In this document: positions 26,721 to 38,100 of the stretch, in pieces | How the letters are laid out: the number at the start of each line of letters is the position of its first letter | Numbering within the stretch: the first letter of the stretch is position 1 | Assembly: GCA_036971475.1 (NCBI GenBank) | Contig: JBAIZL010000006.1 | Coordinates: 94,868,265-94,932,264, forward strand | Length of the DNA: 64,000 nucleotides | Source: Prosapia bicincta | Lineage: Eukaryota > Arthropoda > Insecta > Hemiptera > Cercopidae | Direction: 5' to 3' | The notes under the pieces: model-generated | What the model was told of the DNA's origin: nothing | Seen by the model: only the letters and a program-made list of their open reading frames with translations | Databases searched by the model: none | Program-made: the position numbers and the translations under genes

Positions 26721-27234
26721 AAAACTCAATGGGTAAATTATAAGAAAAACAGCAGCTGGTAGTCACCGGCATCTTATACAACAGTATTATTAAATGTGGC
26801 CAATTTACAGAAACAATGTCATGCCTGTTTGGACGTAGATTGCAACTAGTCTATTTAATTAAATTTTAAACTCATTAAAAGTTATGAAAGATATTATTCA
26901 ACTGAACTCTTTGTAATTAATTTCTTAGGGGAGCGGATATCTTCATTTTAATTGAGAATTAAATTCTAAAAATCCCTCGCCCGCCCGCCATAAAGTGCGT
27001 TGTATAATTGCTATAAACGACAGGGTTCAACTTTTACTTTTGTTTTTGTTAGTTTTAATTTGCCGAGTGGCAGAAAAGTTTTTGTATTTTTCTTTGCAAG
27101 GTAAATGTATTGTAAGCACAAAAACAAAGTATGTTCTTATAAATTACCTTTTTTCTAAGTTTTGCAATTAAACTTAAATGGAATATAGAAAGTTTATTTT
27201 CTTCCGTTGAGTTTCTGTTTGACTAATATTTTCT
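26721..27234. other. Unassigned AT-rich DNA
   Basis: Spacer between repeat copies B and C with no recognised feature. Confidence 0.4.
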
Positions 27235-27680
27235 CTATTCCTATTATTAGTATATACTCTTCTTATATTTACTGTTTCTTGTACAAATTTTCAATCGTTA
27301 ATAAATACTTTTTATTCGTCTAATCATATTAAAATACATCTGTATAACTTTTTTTTCAAATATGAATTTATTAATTAAATATAATGATGGATTAAGTTTT
27401 ATATGGAGGAAAACCTTTTCACAAAAGGGTTAAGGTATGCAATATAGTTATCTCCTCTCATTTCGTTTAAAATGACTAACATGTGATTTCATAGGGCAGC
27501 TGATTTTATCTTGAAGATTATAATGTAGAACAGCTGTTTTACGCATAGTTTATGTTATTTTATTTGTAATAATTGTAGTTATTTAATACAAAGTAATTCA
27601 AATTAAATTTTTCTCTTTTGACCTAAGTAGGAATTGACTTTAATTTAAAAATTTTTTCTTCATTTGTTTTAATCCCCTTA
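27235..27680 (+). repeat. Dispersed CAGCTG repeat family, copy C
   Basis: Direct-orientation copy about 1 kb after B, with TTTTCAATCGTTAATAAATA, AAACCTTTTCACAAAAGGG, GGCAGCTGATTTTATCTTG, TAGAACAGCTGTTTTACGC and AAGTAGGAATTGAC. Confidence 0.85.
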
Positions 27681-27689
27681 GATAGGTTT

Positions 27690-28135
27690 ATTCTAAGATT
27701 GTCTATCGTTCTTAAAAGTTGGGATTTTTTAAACCTTCCTAAGGATAACGGATTAGTGTATTTGCTACGTCCAGATTACTTAAATCTCAACAGATCTATA
27801 ACTTCTGGTAGATGTCCTTCCTATATCTGGCCAGAAAAGAAGTCTTACGATGGGTTCCTGGACACTGTGGCCTTGACGGCAATAAGCGTGCGGTTAAACT
27901 CGCTTCGCCGTCCTTAAGAGTGTCTAACCCTTTAACTATCCAGCTTCGGGCAGCCTGTTCAGCCATATGGTGAAGACAACCTAGGACCAGCAGCTTCTTG
28001 GAAAAGGTCAGGTCATCTAGCGCTCTGGATCACTTAAGTAATGATGACACCTTGCAGAGACACGCGAGGATCTACTGGGTGACAGAGTTATCATGGACGG
28101 GCTTTAGCAGTAACGGTAAGAGTACAGCAGATCTA
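27690..28135 (+). pseudogene. LINE RNase H domain fossil
   Basis: Plus-strand bases 27851-27904 encode WVPGHCGLDGNKRAVKLA, the last conserved block of the RNase H domain found at the C-terminus of some non-LTR retrotransposons, whose usual form is W.PGH.G..GNE.AD.LA. The His is kept, but Glu is replaced by Lys and the catalytic Asp by Val, so the domain is inactive. Up- and downstream reading is broken by stops. Such a domain removes RNA from RNA-DNA hybrids during element copying. The fragment lies between inverted copies C and D of the dispersed repeat. The clade (jockey, I or R1 type) cannot be fixed from this block. Confidence 0.7.
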
Positions 28136-28180
28136 AACGGACCATAATAAACACGCACTGGTTGTTATTACGATTTCAGA

Positions 28181-28770
28181 GACAATAATTTAGTGAATGT
28201 TTATAGAGATCTACAACACTACTTACATCGAAGAGCTAAACCATACTGAATATAGATATGCATTCACAAGTTTGCATTATTTTGGCCTATAAAACAAAAA
28301 ACAAGTAATATAAGCAAAAATTTGTTTCAAGTCAATTCCTTTAAAACATAATAATTTTTTAATTTCAGTTACTTTTTAAGAAATAATTACAATTAATATA
28401 AATAAAATAACTTTACCTATGCGTTAAAGCAGCTGTTCTAGCAAGTAATCTATAACATAAAGTCAGCTGTTTTATAAAAATCATATGTTATCACTTATGT
28501 TAAGCCAAATGAAACGAAATAGCTATATTGCATATGTAGCACCTTTTGTAAAAAGTTTTTCTCCCATATAAAACTAAAATTATTTCACTCTTAAATTTAA
28601 TTAAAGAAATAATATTTGAAAAGATTGTATTAACATCAAGTGTTTTCCTCTACAAACTTAAAAAAATGTATTTGAACATACGGGGATGAAGAAAAAAGTA
28701 TATTATTAACTATTGAAATTTTGAACAAGATATATATCAGTAGAGTTTGAGTTAATAGAAGGAATTGTAA
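28181..28770 (-). repeat. Dispersed CAGCTG repeat family, copy D
   Basis: Minus-strand copy with TAACATAAAGTCAGCTGTTTTAT and a ATCTTGTTCAAAATTTCAAT head near 28740. It shares with copy E an extra 60-bp extension beginning GACAATAATTTAGTGAATGT and including ACCATACTGAATATAGATAT. Confidence 0.85.
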
Positions 28771-29414
28771 AAAAACAGTAAAATCAAACGAACTACTACA
28801 GTTGTAAAGTTAGGTTACATATCTTTTTATTTTAACCGGAGTTAAATATTAACCGTGTGTCCAATACTTCACTGTAAATTGTTGTGTTTATTTTAACAGC
28901 AAATACGTTTATCTTTAAACGATTTATAAACTTATTGCCTGATATTTATTTGAAGAAATCCAAGCGAATTTATTGACCAATGAAATGTCAGTTTGAGCTG
29001 TCAGGTATAAATATTCGTTGAGGATTATTTTAAAAGCACGTTCTGCGTTTAATAAAATATTTTTTATTCCTAACACAGATATGATAAGATGCGCTAGGTC
29101 GGCCGCGTGCCGTGCATTTCAAGCATTGTTTTGTAGGTCGAGTGCTCACTGACGTGACTGCGACTGCAATATTACTGCCGGAGCACAGATACCGTTTTAT
29201 ATCGAATGTTTAAGAAAGGTTATGATAAATTCCATTACATTTACTTTAAAACAAATACACGCTATACAGGGTTTAAAAAAAGTAATTATCAATTCCCTAT
29301 TCTTGATAATTTTTTGTTTTGAAAAGATCACGTATTTGTTAGTTTTAAAACCATTTTAAACCACGCCTCCATAAATATAAAATTCCTAATATACACATGT
29401 TCACTTCTGTTGGG
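28771..29414. other. Unassigned AT-rich DNA
   Basis: No recognised feature. TACAGGGTTTAAAAAAAGTAA at 29266 looks superficially like a mariner-type terminus, without a partner that I can find. Confidence 0.35.
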
Positions 29415-29625
29415 AATATTTGTACACATTCGAGTTCATTTTTCTGCCTTTCCTAATATTAAAATATTTTCCTTTGTTGACGCATTTTGGAATGACTCCA
29501 TTTTCAAAACTTAATAGAAGTACTATTTACCTTTTTAAAATGGAGTCATTCCGAAACGCCTCAACAACGGAAAATATTGTAATGTTTGGAAAGACAGACA
29601 AATGTCCTCGAATGTATATCCTGTA
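29415..29625. mobile_element. Foldback element of about 210 bp
   Basis: The left arm (about 29415-29505) contains AATATTTTCC, then GGAATGACTCCATTTT, and the right arm (about 29535-29625) holds AAAATGGAGTCATTCC and GGAAAATATT. The innermost 40 bp match almost perfectly; the outer part (ACATTCGAG facing CTCGAATGT) is more diverged. The loop is about 30 bp. No relation to the FB1-FB4 group is seen. Confidence 0.8.
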
Positions 29626-31230
29626 TGTTTCAGTCCCCTTTTTATATTTTTATCAGCGCTTCTAAAAAATTTACTCATTTGTATCATAATCATTTCTTTT
29701 GGTTTTAAAATATAAATTTCTCCCTCTTATTAAAAAACATTTTTCTGATAGTTGTAAAATGTTTTGAATTTTTCTATTTTCTTCATTATAACGTCGCAAG
29801 AGGTGTTACAACTTAAGCTTCGCTATTTTAGATACTTATGAAAAATGGCTGTACTACTTGGGTGAAAAATGGGAAGAAATAGGAGTTAATTTAGAAATGA
29901 AAGCTTGTAGACCCCTAAGCCAAGCACACGATACAAGTATGAAAATCTCAGATAAAAAGTGTGACAAAGAAGATCATGTCAAGGCGAGGCTAGAAACAAA
30001 CTATGGAGGAAACTCGAACGAACAAAGTGCTCAGAAGAAGATGACAGAACAGGGATCAAAACCAGTAGAACCTTGACATATCTAGGATTCAAATTATTTG
30101 AACAATCTAACGGTAAAAGGAATGGAACAAAAAAGATTGTTTCTTACTTACACTTTACTACAATACCACCACAAGAACTACACAAACTAGATTTTGTAAG
30201 ACTCTGATCCAAAGTACAATTAACATCTGGTTGATTAACAAAAAGTCCTGATAGGAGAAACTAATACAAATTTTAGTTAAATATCTTTGAAAAATTATCA
30301 CTATTTAATATTTTGGTTAACGTCGGTCATATTGGATTCGTAAATAAATAATGTATAAGTTTATAACTGATTTCATAGTGATTTCGAAGTGAAATTGGTT
30401 ATAAAACCATAAAAAGGTTAAAGTCAATGCTATAACTCCCAATTATTCCGAAATAATATAACTTTTAAAACTCTATTTATTCCACTATAGCCTAAACTTA
30501 AAACAAATTTCAATCGATATTTACAATTTCAAACGTTTTTAAAAGTAAAATAAATGCTTTCAACAACTAGACAGTTCAAAAGGACTCTAGGTCGGTCTAA
30601 TTTACTTCAAATTATTTTTCTTATTACAGGATGCTTGATTTGAACCAGAGGCGTAAAAAAGTGTTTAAATAAATCTCTCGGGAAAGAATTTAATTACAAA
30701 AAAAGCAAGTCATGAAATATTCATAAGAGACCGAACTGAAAAATTGGTATTTCTTTTAAAAGCGAGTTTATTCCATTATAATGAAAAATTAAACCGTTTT
30801 CATAAACGTACATCAGGTGGTAAAGTGAGATTTACTGCGATGGAGGTGTGTTTTCAGTTCTATGTTTTCGGAATGAGAATTTTAAAAACATAGTAAATTA
30901 TATTTATATTAAGAAAATAACATCTTCAGTGTGCCTTTGCTGGAGTTACATTATCTGCTCAAGACATAAATGGAATTGTTAACATAGACAAAAAAATATT
31001 CTGAATTTTGTTGTCTATAAAAATCAGTGGAACTTTACATTTGGACTTAACAAACCGATTTTCCGAATTTATAATTTAAGTACATGAGCTACTTACTGAG
31101 ATATAACTTTTTGATTCCATTAGTTGAGCCTAAAGAATATCTTACAGATGAATGGAGAAGATCGCTTGGTGTGATGAAAAAACTTTTGTAACTTGAAGTT
31201 TTTGTGTTGTTCATCTTCAGTTTTTTAAAT
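29626..31230. other. Unassigned AT-rich DNA
   Basis: One 72-codon Lys/Glu-rich plus-strand frame at 29858-30076 has no recognisable domain. I do not assign a gene. Confidence 0.4.
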
Positions 31231-32393
31231 CTTTTTATTAATATTACTTGGCAATAAACTACTACTTACTGATATTTTTCACCACACAAGTTTCGCACTA
31301 CATTAGTGCATTGTTCAATGCTATAAGTCAAGGACAAGACTGATGTTCAGGTGTGTTGTATTATTGTTAATCTTGTTTGTACGTATATGGTCAGGGATAA
31401 ACGTCACCACAGATACAAAGAACGCACGAATATGACAGGGAGACACGTCACCACACTATACAAAGAACGCACTATATTGTCAGGGACAAACGTCACCACA
31501 GATACAAAAGAACGCACTATATGGTCAGGGAGAAACTTCACCACAGATACAAAGAACGCACGAATATGGTCAGGGAGACACGTCACCACACGATAGAAAG
31601 GACGCACCTATATGGTCAGGGAGGAACGTCGCCACACGATGCAAAGAACGCACGAATATGCTCAGGGAGACACGTCACCACAAGATACGAAAAACGCACG
31701 TATATGGTCAGGGAGAAACGTCACCACACGATACAAAGAACACACGTATATGGTCAGGGAGACACGTCACCACACGATAGAAAGGACGCACCTATATGGT
31801 CAGGGAGGAACGTCGTCACACGATGCAAAGAACGCACGAATATGGTCAGGGAGACACGTCACCACAAGATACGAAGAACGCACGTATATGGTCAGGGAGA
31901 AACGTCACCACACGATACAAAGAACGCACGTATATGGTCAGGGAGAAACAACACCACACGATACAAAGAACGCATAAAAAATCCACAACCCAAATCAAAT
32001 TTCGCTATTTATATACAGAACATCATACACACATACACTAACATTGACACAAAACTAAAATCTAAGCATTAAATAAAAAATATCAATAAACTAAGCACAA
32101 CAGGACATTTCAAAATATGCAAACCCCACAAAAACCTACCATAACAGATTTTAAACGACAATACACGGTCACAATCAATCACTATATTCGAACACCTAAT
32201 TAACAACCACTCTGGGAACGCTAATACCCCACAGACTCTCGGTGATAACAATACACCTGCGCAGCACTCTTGTATATGACACAGCATTGAACAATTCACT
32301 GATCTAGTATGAAACGCATCTGCTGAAAATTGTCAATACCGTTGTAAATGTCGTAAGTAGTGTTTTTTTCAAGTGATATCAATAAGAAAAACC
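31231..32393. mobile_element. Terminal-inverted-repeat element carrying a 46-bp minisatellite
   Basis: About 140 bp at the left (31231-31370) is an inverted, roughly 70% similar copy of about 145 bp at the right (32248-32393). Key matches are TTCAATGCT facing AGCATTGAA, ACTACTTAC facing GTAAGTAGT, and TTTTTATTAATATTACTT facing AAGTGATATCAATAAGAAAA. Between the arms lie the 46-bp tandem repeats and about 270 bp of unique sequence. The arms have diverged enough that the insertion is old, and no clear target duplication is visible. No transposase is encoded, so it would be non-autonomous. Confidence 0.7.
31381..31975. repeat. 46-bp minisatellite, about 13 copies
   Basis: Core TATGGTCAGGGAGAAACGTC followed by ACCACACGATACAAAGAACGCACG. 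A four-unit higher-order period of 184 bp is visible: CGATAGAAAGGACGCACC recurs at 31591 and 31775. Open frames of up to 183 codons arise because stops are scarce in the unit; they run in several overlapping frames and are not credible genes. Confidence 0.95.
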
Positions 32394-32663
32394 TTGTACT
32401 TCAGTGTTTCATATATTTGAATAAATTATAAGTTCATGGCAAGTTGGTTTATTAAGTTAAACAAATTAGTTTTTAATTAAATAGGCCCTATTACTCCAAA
32501 GAGACGTTAGTAGTGAAAAATATACGCGAGTAGGTTTTCAATGTAATTTTTTAGTAGTTCTGTAAAAAAAATTAACCTATAAAACTTTAAAGCATTTCGT
32601 GAAATTATACATTCGTTAAGCCGATTGTTAAATAAGGCATATAAACAAGAAAATAATAATGAA
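32394..32663. other. Spacer
   Basis: AT-rich spacer between the inverted-repeat element and repeat copy E. Confidence 0.4.
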
Positions 32664-33240
32664 GACAATAATTTAGTGAATGTTTATAGAGGTCTACAAC
32701 ACTACTAACATCAAAGAGCTAAACCATACTGAATATAGATATGCATTTACAGGTTTGCATTATTTTGGCCTATTTTTAATAAAACTATAAACAAATAATA
32801 TGTAAAAAACCATTTAAATCAATTCCTATAAAATATAATATTTTTTTTAAAATTTCAGTTACTTTTTATTAAATAATTACAATTAATATGAATAAAGTAA
32901 CACAAACCATGCGTTAAAACAGCTGTTCTACCACATAACCTATAACTTAAAATCAGCTGTTTTATGAAATCATATGATACCACTTATTTTAAGCCAAATG
33001 GAACAAAATAACTACATACCATACCTTGCCCCCTTTTGTAAAAGTTTTTTCTCCCATATAAAACTAAAATTTATTAATTTAATTTATTTAATAAATTAAT
33101 ATTTGAAGAAAACTATCATCCACTACTAGTAAAAGAAAATTGTATTTGAACTTGTGTGAGTGAATAAAAAGTATTTTACTAACGTTTGAAAATTTGAACA
33201 AGATATATTTAAGAAGAGTGTGAACTATCAGAAGCGAAGA
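32664..33240 (-). repeat. Dispersed CAGCTG repeat family, copy E
   Basis: Minus-strand copy closely matching D, including the GACAATAATTTAGTGAATGT extension, GTTAAAACAGCTGTTCTACC and AAAATCAGCTGTTTTATG. The head near 33190-33240 matches the CACACTCTTCTTAAATATAT region of the other copies. Confidence 0.87.
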
Positions 33241-33828
33241 AGGAAATGAGTTTAAATAATATGTAAAAGTCGTAAATAATAGTTTAAAATATTGGCATAA
33301 ACTGGTTTAATTTAAAGACAAAAAGATATTTCAAATTATATCCTATGAATGCCTTAAAGTAGAAGTCAGTAGTTTTTTTCAAGTGGGTTTCTTTGTCTAC
33401 AGAAGCCAACAAAATAAAAACTAAATTTGACTCGTAATTTATTACCGGCAAGTCCACGTCACTATCGGTAACTTCAGAATAATTTAATGAGTTTACCGCT
33501 AGGTTCGTGGAACATTTGTAACACTTAAGTAATTAAAGTCTGAGGGAAGGTTTGCGTGTTACACAACTCTCATTACTTTAAATGGCAGCCGCGCTACTTT
33601 GTGCACTGTAGAAACATAAACTTGAAATATCATAAACATTAACAGCCAATAGTTTTTTTTATAGTTAATATTTAAAATAAACTTCATTAAATAATGTCCT
33701 TACGAAAACACACGTCTTGTACAACAATTTAAATTTACACGTTTGAGGACTACAAAGGAATAATACAAATCCATTTATGAGGTCTGAAACTAAAAATGTT
33801 TTCAATTGGGTGCTTGTCCGCACGCACG

Positions 33829-33890
<62 letters not shown>

Positions 33891-34005
33891 TATTTTTACG
33901 TAGAGTGGTTATTTTAAACTTTGGCAACACGGTTATCAGTAACAGCAAACTGAGCAATTACGTAATAATAAAAACTTTATGAGGGGTGTCAAAAAAGTTT
34001 TTTAC
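33241..34005. other. Unassigned DNA with a (TG)n array
   Basis: Holds a (TG)n microsatellite at 33835-33888. Otherwise no coding or element signature is seen. Confidence 0.5.
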
Positions 34006-34400
34006 TTAAATAATGTTTAAGATTGATATGTGAAAAATGTACTTCAGCCAAAATCCGTTCGTGGCCTTTTTGTCACTCAATGCCGTGCTTACGCTCAAAC
34101 ACTGTAACTGATTTTTCATCGCGGCGGTTAAAGTCCACGTCTCCGCTCCATACGTTAGGACTGGCCGAATTAAAGTTATATAGAGTCGTACCTTAGTGGT
34201 TTGAAACAACAGCCTACTTTTAAAAAGCTTTATATTTGCGAAGTATGCTCTATTAGTTGTCAAAATTCTTTTTTTTTGCTTCATTTATTATTTTATTTTC
34301 ATCATTCACTTCCGAGGTCAAATATGTGAAACTTTTTCCTTTTTCAAAGGAATAACCATTGATATCTATAGTCGTACTGCTACGTCCTGTGCTAGTACTC
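34006..34400 (-). pseudogene. RTE-like reverse transcriptase fossil
   Basis: Minus-strand frames encode, in order, [20 protein letters not shown] with DENKI (about 34370-34290), then after a frameshift [16 protein letters not shown] and [20 protein letters not shown] then AAMKNQL (about 34260-34095). This is the stretch after the catalytic palm in insect RTE-like endonuclease-reverse transcriptases, with the diagnostic TYGAETWTL. The palm and endonuclease are missing, and the reading frame is lost soon after MKNQL. The fragment starts exactly at a (TA)n array. It does not overlap in coverage with the RTE-like piece at 17.2-17.9 kb, so the two could be parts of one family. Confidence 0.88.
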
Positions 34401-34401
<1 letters not shown>

Positions 34402-34468
<67 letters not shown>

Positions 34469-34555
34469 TAAGCTCGCATAAATACCAAGTAAATTCTTGT
34501 TTAAGTACATAAGTGAAAGTGATAAGTGTATACAAGAAAACAGTGTTGCATAACT

Positions 34556-34625
<70 letters not shown>
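34402..34625. repeat. (TA)n - 90-bp repeat - (TA)n
   Basis: Two long (TA)n arrays (34402-34460 and 34560-34625) enclose the plus-oriented second copy of the 90-bp repeat seen inverted at 9245-9348. Shared blocks include CTTGTTTAAGTACATA and ACAAGAAAACAGTGTTGCA. Confidence 0.88.
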
Positions 34626-34627
<2 letters not shown>

Positions 34628-35125
34628 CTATTTATATCATATCAAAACCAACATACAAAGAAATGCTAGTTTCGATTTCTCCAGTTATACAAACTGAAAC
34701 GACTATTACTGAAGTTATATTGTATTTGCTAACTAAACTTCACATTTGTAATTTTAAATAAATATTACATTTTTCCGACATGTTTGTCATACAGAATTTT
34801 TAAAACACGATATGACCACATCAAATATTTTTGGATTATCTTTGTGGTAGGCACAAGAATCTACTAAATACAGTTTTAAGTAAAGTGCATGACAACGGAG
34901 ATAAATATTTAGGAGTTTGATTTCCTTAATTCCAGCTTGAACGGCGGTAAAACGACCTGTCATTGTAGCGACCTCATTAAGGAAACAGACCCATTCTAGG
35001 CCCATATCCTTTTAGCACATTGCAAAATCAATTTAAAATAGCTTCTAAATCTATTTTTCAACCTAACTTGATCACTCCACTAAAACACTCAATCGTTTTT
35101 TCATTAAATATTGTAGCTATCCACA
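34626..35125. other. Unassigned sequence
   Basis: No recognised feature before the 45-bp satellite. Confidence 0.4.
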
Positions 35126-38100
35126 GCTATTTTTTAGTGTCACCGTGTCCTAGGAGTTTCATCCCCTACTGCCATTTTTTCGTGTCATCGTGTGCCAGGG
35201 GAATCATCCCCCACTTCCATTTGGTCGTGTCACCGTGTGCTAAGAGATTCACCTCCCACTGCTATTTGGTCGTGTCACCGTGTCCTAGGAGTTTCATCAC
35301 CCACTGCTATTTGGTCGTGTCACCGTGTCCTAAGAGTTTCATCACCCACTGCCATTTGGTCGTGTCACCGTGTCCTAGGAGTTTCATCACCTACTGCTAT
35401 TTGGTCGTGTCACCGTGTCCTAAGAGTTTCATCACCCACTGCCATTTGGTCGTGTCACCGTGTCCTAGGAGTCTCATCACCCACTGCTATTTGGTCGTGT
35501 CACCGTGTCCTAGGAGTTTCATCACCTACTGCTATTTGGTCGTGTCACCGTGTCCTAGGAGTTTCATCACCTACTGCTATTTGGTCGTGTCACCGTGTCC
35601 TAGGAGTTTCATCACCCACTGCTATTTGGTCGTGTCACCGTGTCCTAGGAGTTTCATCACCCACTGCTATTTGGTCGTGTCACCGTGTCCTAGGACTTTC
35701 ATCACCCACTGCTATTTGGTCGTGTAACCGTGTCTTAGGAGTTTCATCACCTACTGCTATTTGGTCGTGTCACCGTGTCCTAGGAGTTTCATCACCTACT
35801 GCTATTTGGTCGTGTCACCGTGTCCTAGAAGTTTCATCACCTACTGCTATTTGGTCGTGTCACCGTGTCCTAGGAGTTTCATCACCCACTGCTATTTGGT
35901 CGTGTCACCGTGTCCTAGGAGTTTCATCACCCACTGCTATTTGGTCGTGTCACCGTGTCCTAGGAGTTTCATCACCCACTGCTATTTGGTCGTGTCACCG
36001 TGTCCTAGGACTTTCATCACCCACTGCTATTTGGTAGTGTAACCGTGTCCTAGGAGTTTCATCACCTACTGCTATTTGGTCGTGTCACCGTGTCCTAGGA
36101 GTTTCATCACCTACTGCTATTTGGTCGTGTCACCGTGTCCTAGGAGTTTCATCACCTACTGCTATTTGGTCGTGTCACCGTGTCCTAGGAGTTTCATCAC
36201 CCACTGCTATTTGGTCGTGTAACCGTGTCCTAGGAGTATCATCACCCACTGCTATTTGGTCGTGTCACCGTGTCCTAGGAGTATTATCACCCACTGCTAT
36301 TTGGTCGTGTCACCGTGTCCTATGACTTTCATCACCCACTGCTATTTGGTCGTGTCACCGTGTCCTAGGACTTTCATCACCCACTGCTATTTGGTCGTGT
36401 CACCGTGTCCTAGGAGTTTCATCACCTACTGCTATTTGGTCGTGTCACCGTGTCCTAGGAGTTTCATCACCCACTGCTATTTGGTCGTGTCACCGTGTCC
36501 TAGGAGTTTCATCACCCACTGCTATTTGGTCGTGTCACCGTGTCTTAGGAGTTTCATCTCCCACTGCTATTTGGTCCTGTCACCGTGTGCCAAGAGATTC
36601 ACCTCCCACTGCTATTTGGTCGTGTCACTCTGTCCTAGGAGTTTCATCACCCACTGCTATTTGGTCGTGTCACCGTGTCCTAGGAGTTTCATCACCCACT
36701 GCTATTTGGTCGTGTCACCGTGTCCTAGGACTTTCATCACCCACTGCTATTTGGTCGTGTCACCGTGTCCTAGGAGTTTCATCACCTACTGCTATTTGGT
36801 CGTGTCACCGTGTTCTAGGAGTTTCATCACCCACTGCTATTTGGTCGTGTCACCGTGTCCTAGGACTTTCATCACCCACTGCTATTTGGTCGTGTCACCG
36901 TGTCCTAGGAGTTTCATCACCTACTCCTATTTGGTCGTGTCACCGTGTGCCAAGAGATTCACCACCCACTGCTATTTGGTCGTGTCACCCTGTCCTAGGA
37001 GTTTCATCACCCACTGCTATTTGGTCGTGTCACCGTGTCCTAGGAGTTTCATCACCCACTGCTATTTGGTCGTGTCACCGTGTCCTAGGACTTTCATCAC
37101 CCACTGCTATTTGGTCGTGTCACCGTGTCCTAGGAGTTTCATCACCTACTGCTATTTGGTCGTGTCACCGTGTCCTAGGAGTTTCATCACCCACTGCTAT
37201 TTGGTCGTGTAACCGTGTCCTAGGAGTTTCATCACCCACTGCTATTTCGTCGTGTCACCGTGTCCTAGGAGTTACATCACCTACTGCTATTTGGTCGTGT
37301 AACCGTGTCCTAGGATTTTCATCACCTACTGCTATTTGGTCGTGTCACCGTGTCCTAGGAGTTTCATCACCTACTGCTATTTGGTCGTGTCACCTTGTCC
37401 TAGGAGTTTCATCAAATACTGCTATTTGGTCGTGTCACCGTGTCCTAGGAGTTTCATCACCCACTGCTATTTGGTCGTGTCACCTTGTCCTAGGAGTTTC
37501 ATCACCCACTGCTATTTGGTCGTGTCACCGTGTCCTATGAGTTTCATCACCGACTGCTATTTGGTCGTGTCACCTTGTCCTAGGAGTTTCATCACCCACT
37601 GCTATTTGGTCGTGTAACCGTGTCCTAGGACTTTCATCACCCACTGCTATTTGGTCGTGTCACGGTGTGCCAAGAGATTCACCTCCCACTGCTATTTGGT
37701 CGTGTAACCGTGTCCTAGGAGTTTCATCACCCACTGCTATTTGGTCGTGTCACCGTGTCCTAGGACTTTCATCACCTACTGCTATTTCGTCGTGTCACCG
37801 TGTCCTAGGAGTTTCATCACCCACTGCTATTTGGTCGTGTCACCGTGTCCTAGGACTTTCATCACCCACTGCTATTTCTTCGTGTCACCGTGTCCTAGGA
37901 GTTTCATCACCCATTGCTATTTGGTCGTGTCACCGTGTCCTAGGACTTTCATCACCCACTGCTATTTGGTCGTGTCACCGTGTGCCAAGAGATTCACCTC
38001 CCACTGCTATTTGGTCGTGTCACCGTGTCCTAGGAGTTTCATCACCCACTGCTATTTTGTCGTGTCACCGTGTCCTATGAGTTTCATCATCCACTGCCAT

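Noticed and set aside
29858..30076. 72-codon Lys/Glu-rich frame as a small gene or LINE piece
   Set aside because: Only a weak resemblance to a LINE motif (TSMKISDKKC) and no supporting neighbours.
31404..32072. Overlapping frames across the 46-bp minisatellite
   Set aside because: 46 is not a multiple of three and several frames overlap; this is chance openness in a stop-poor unit.
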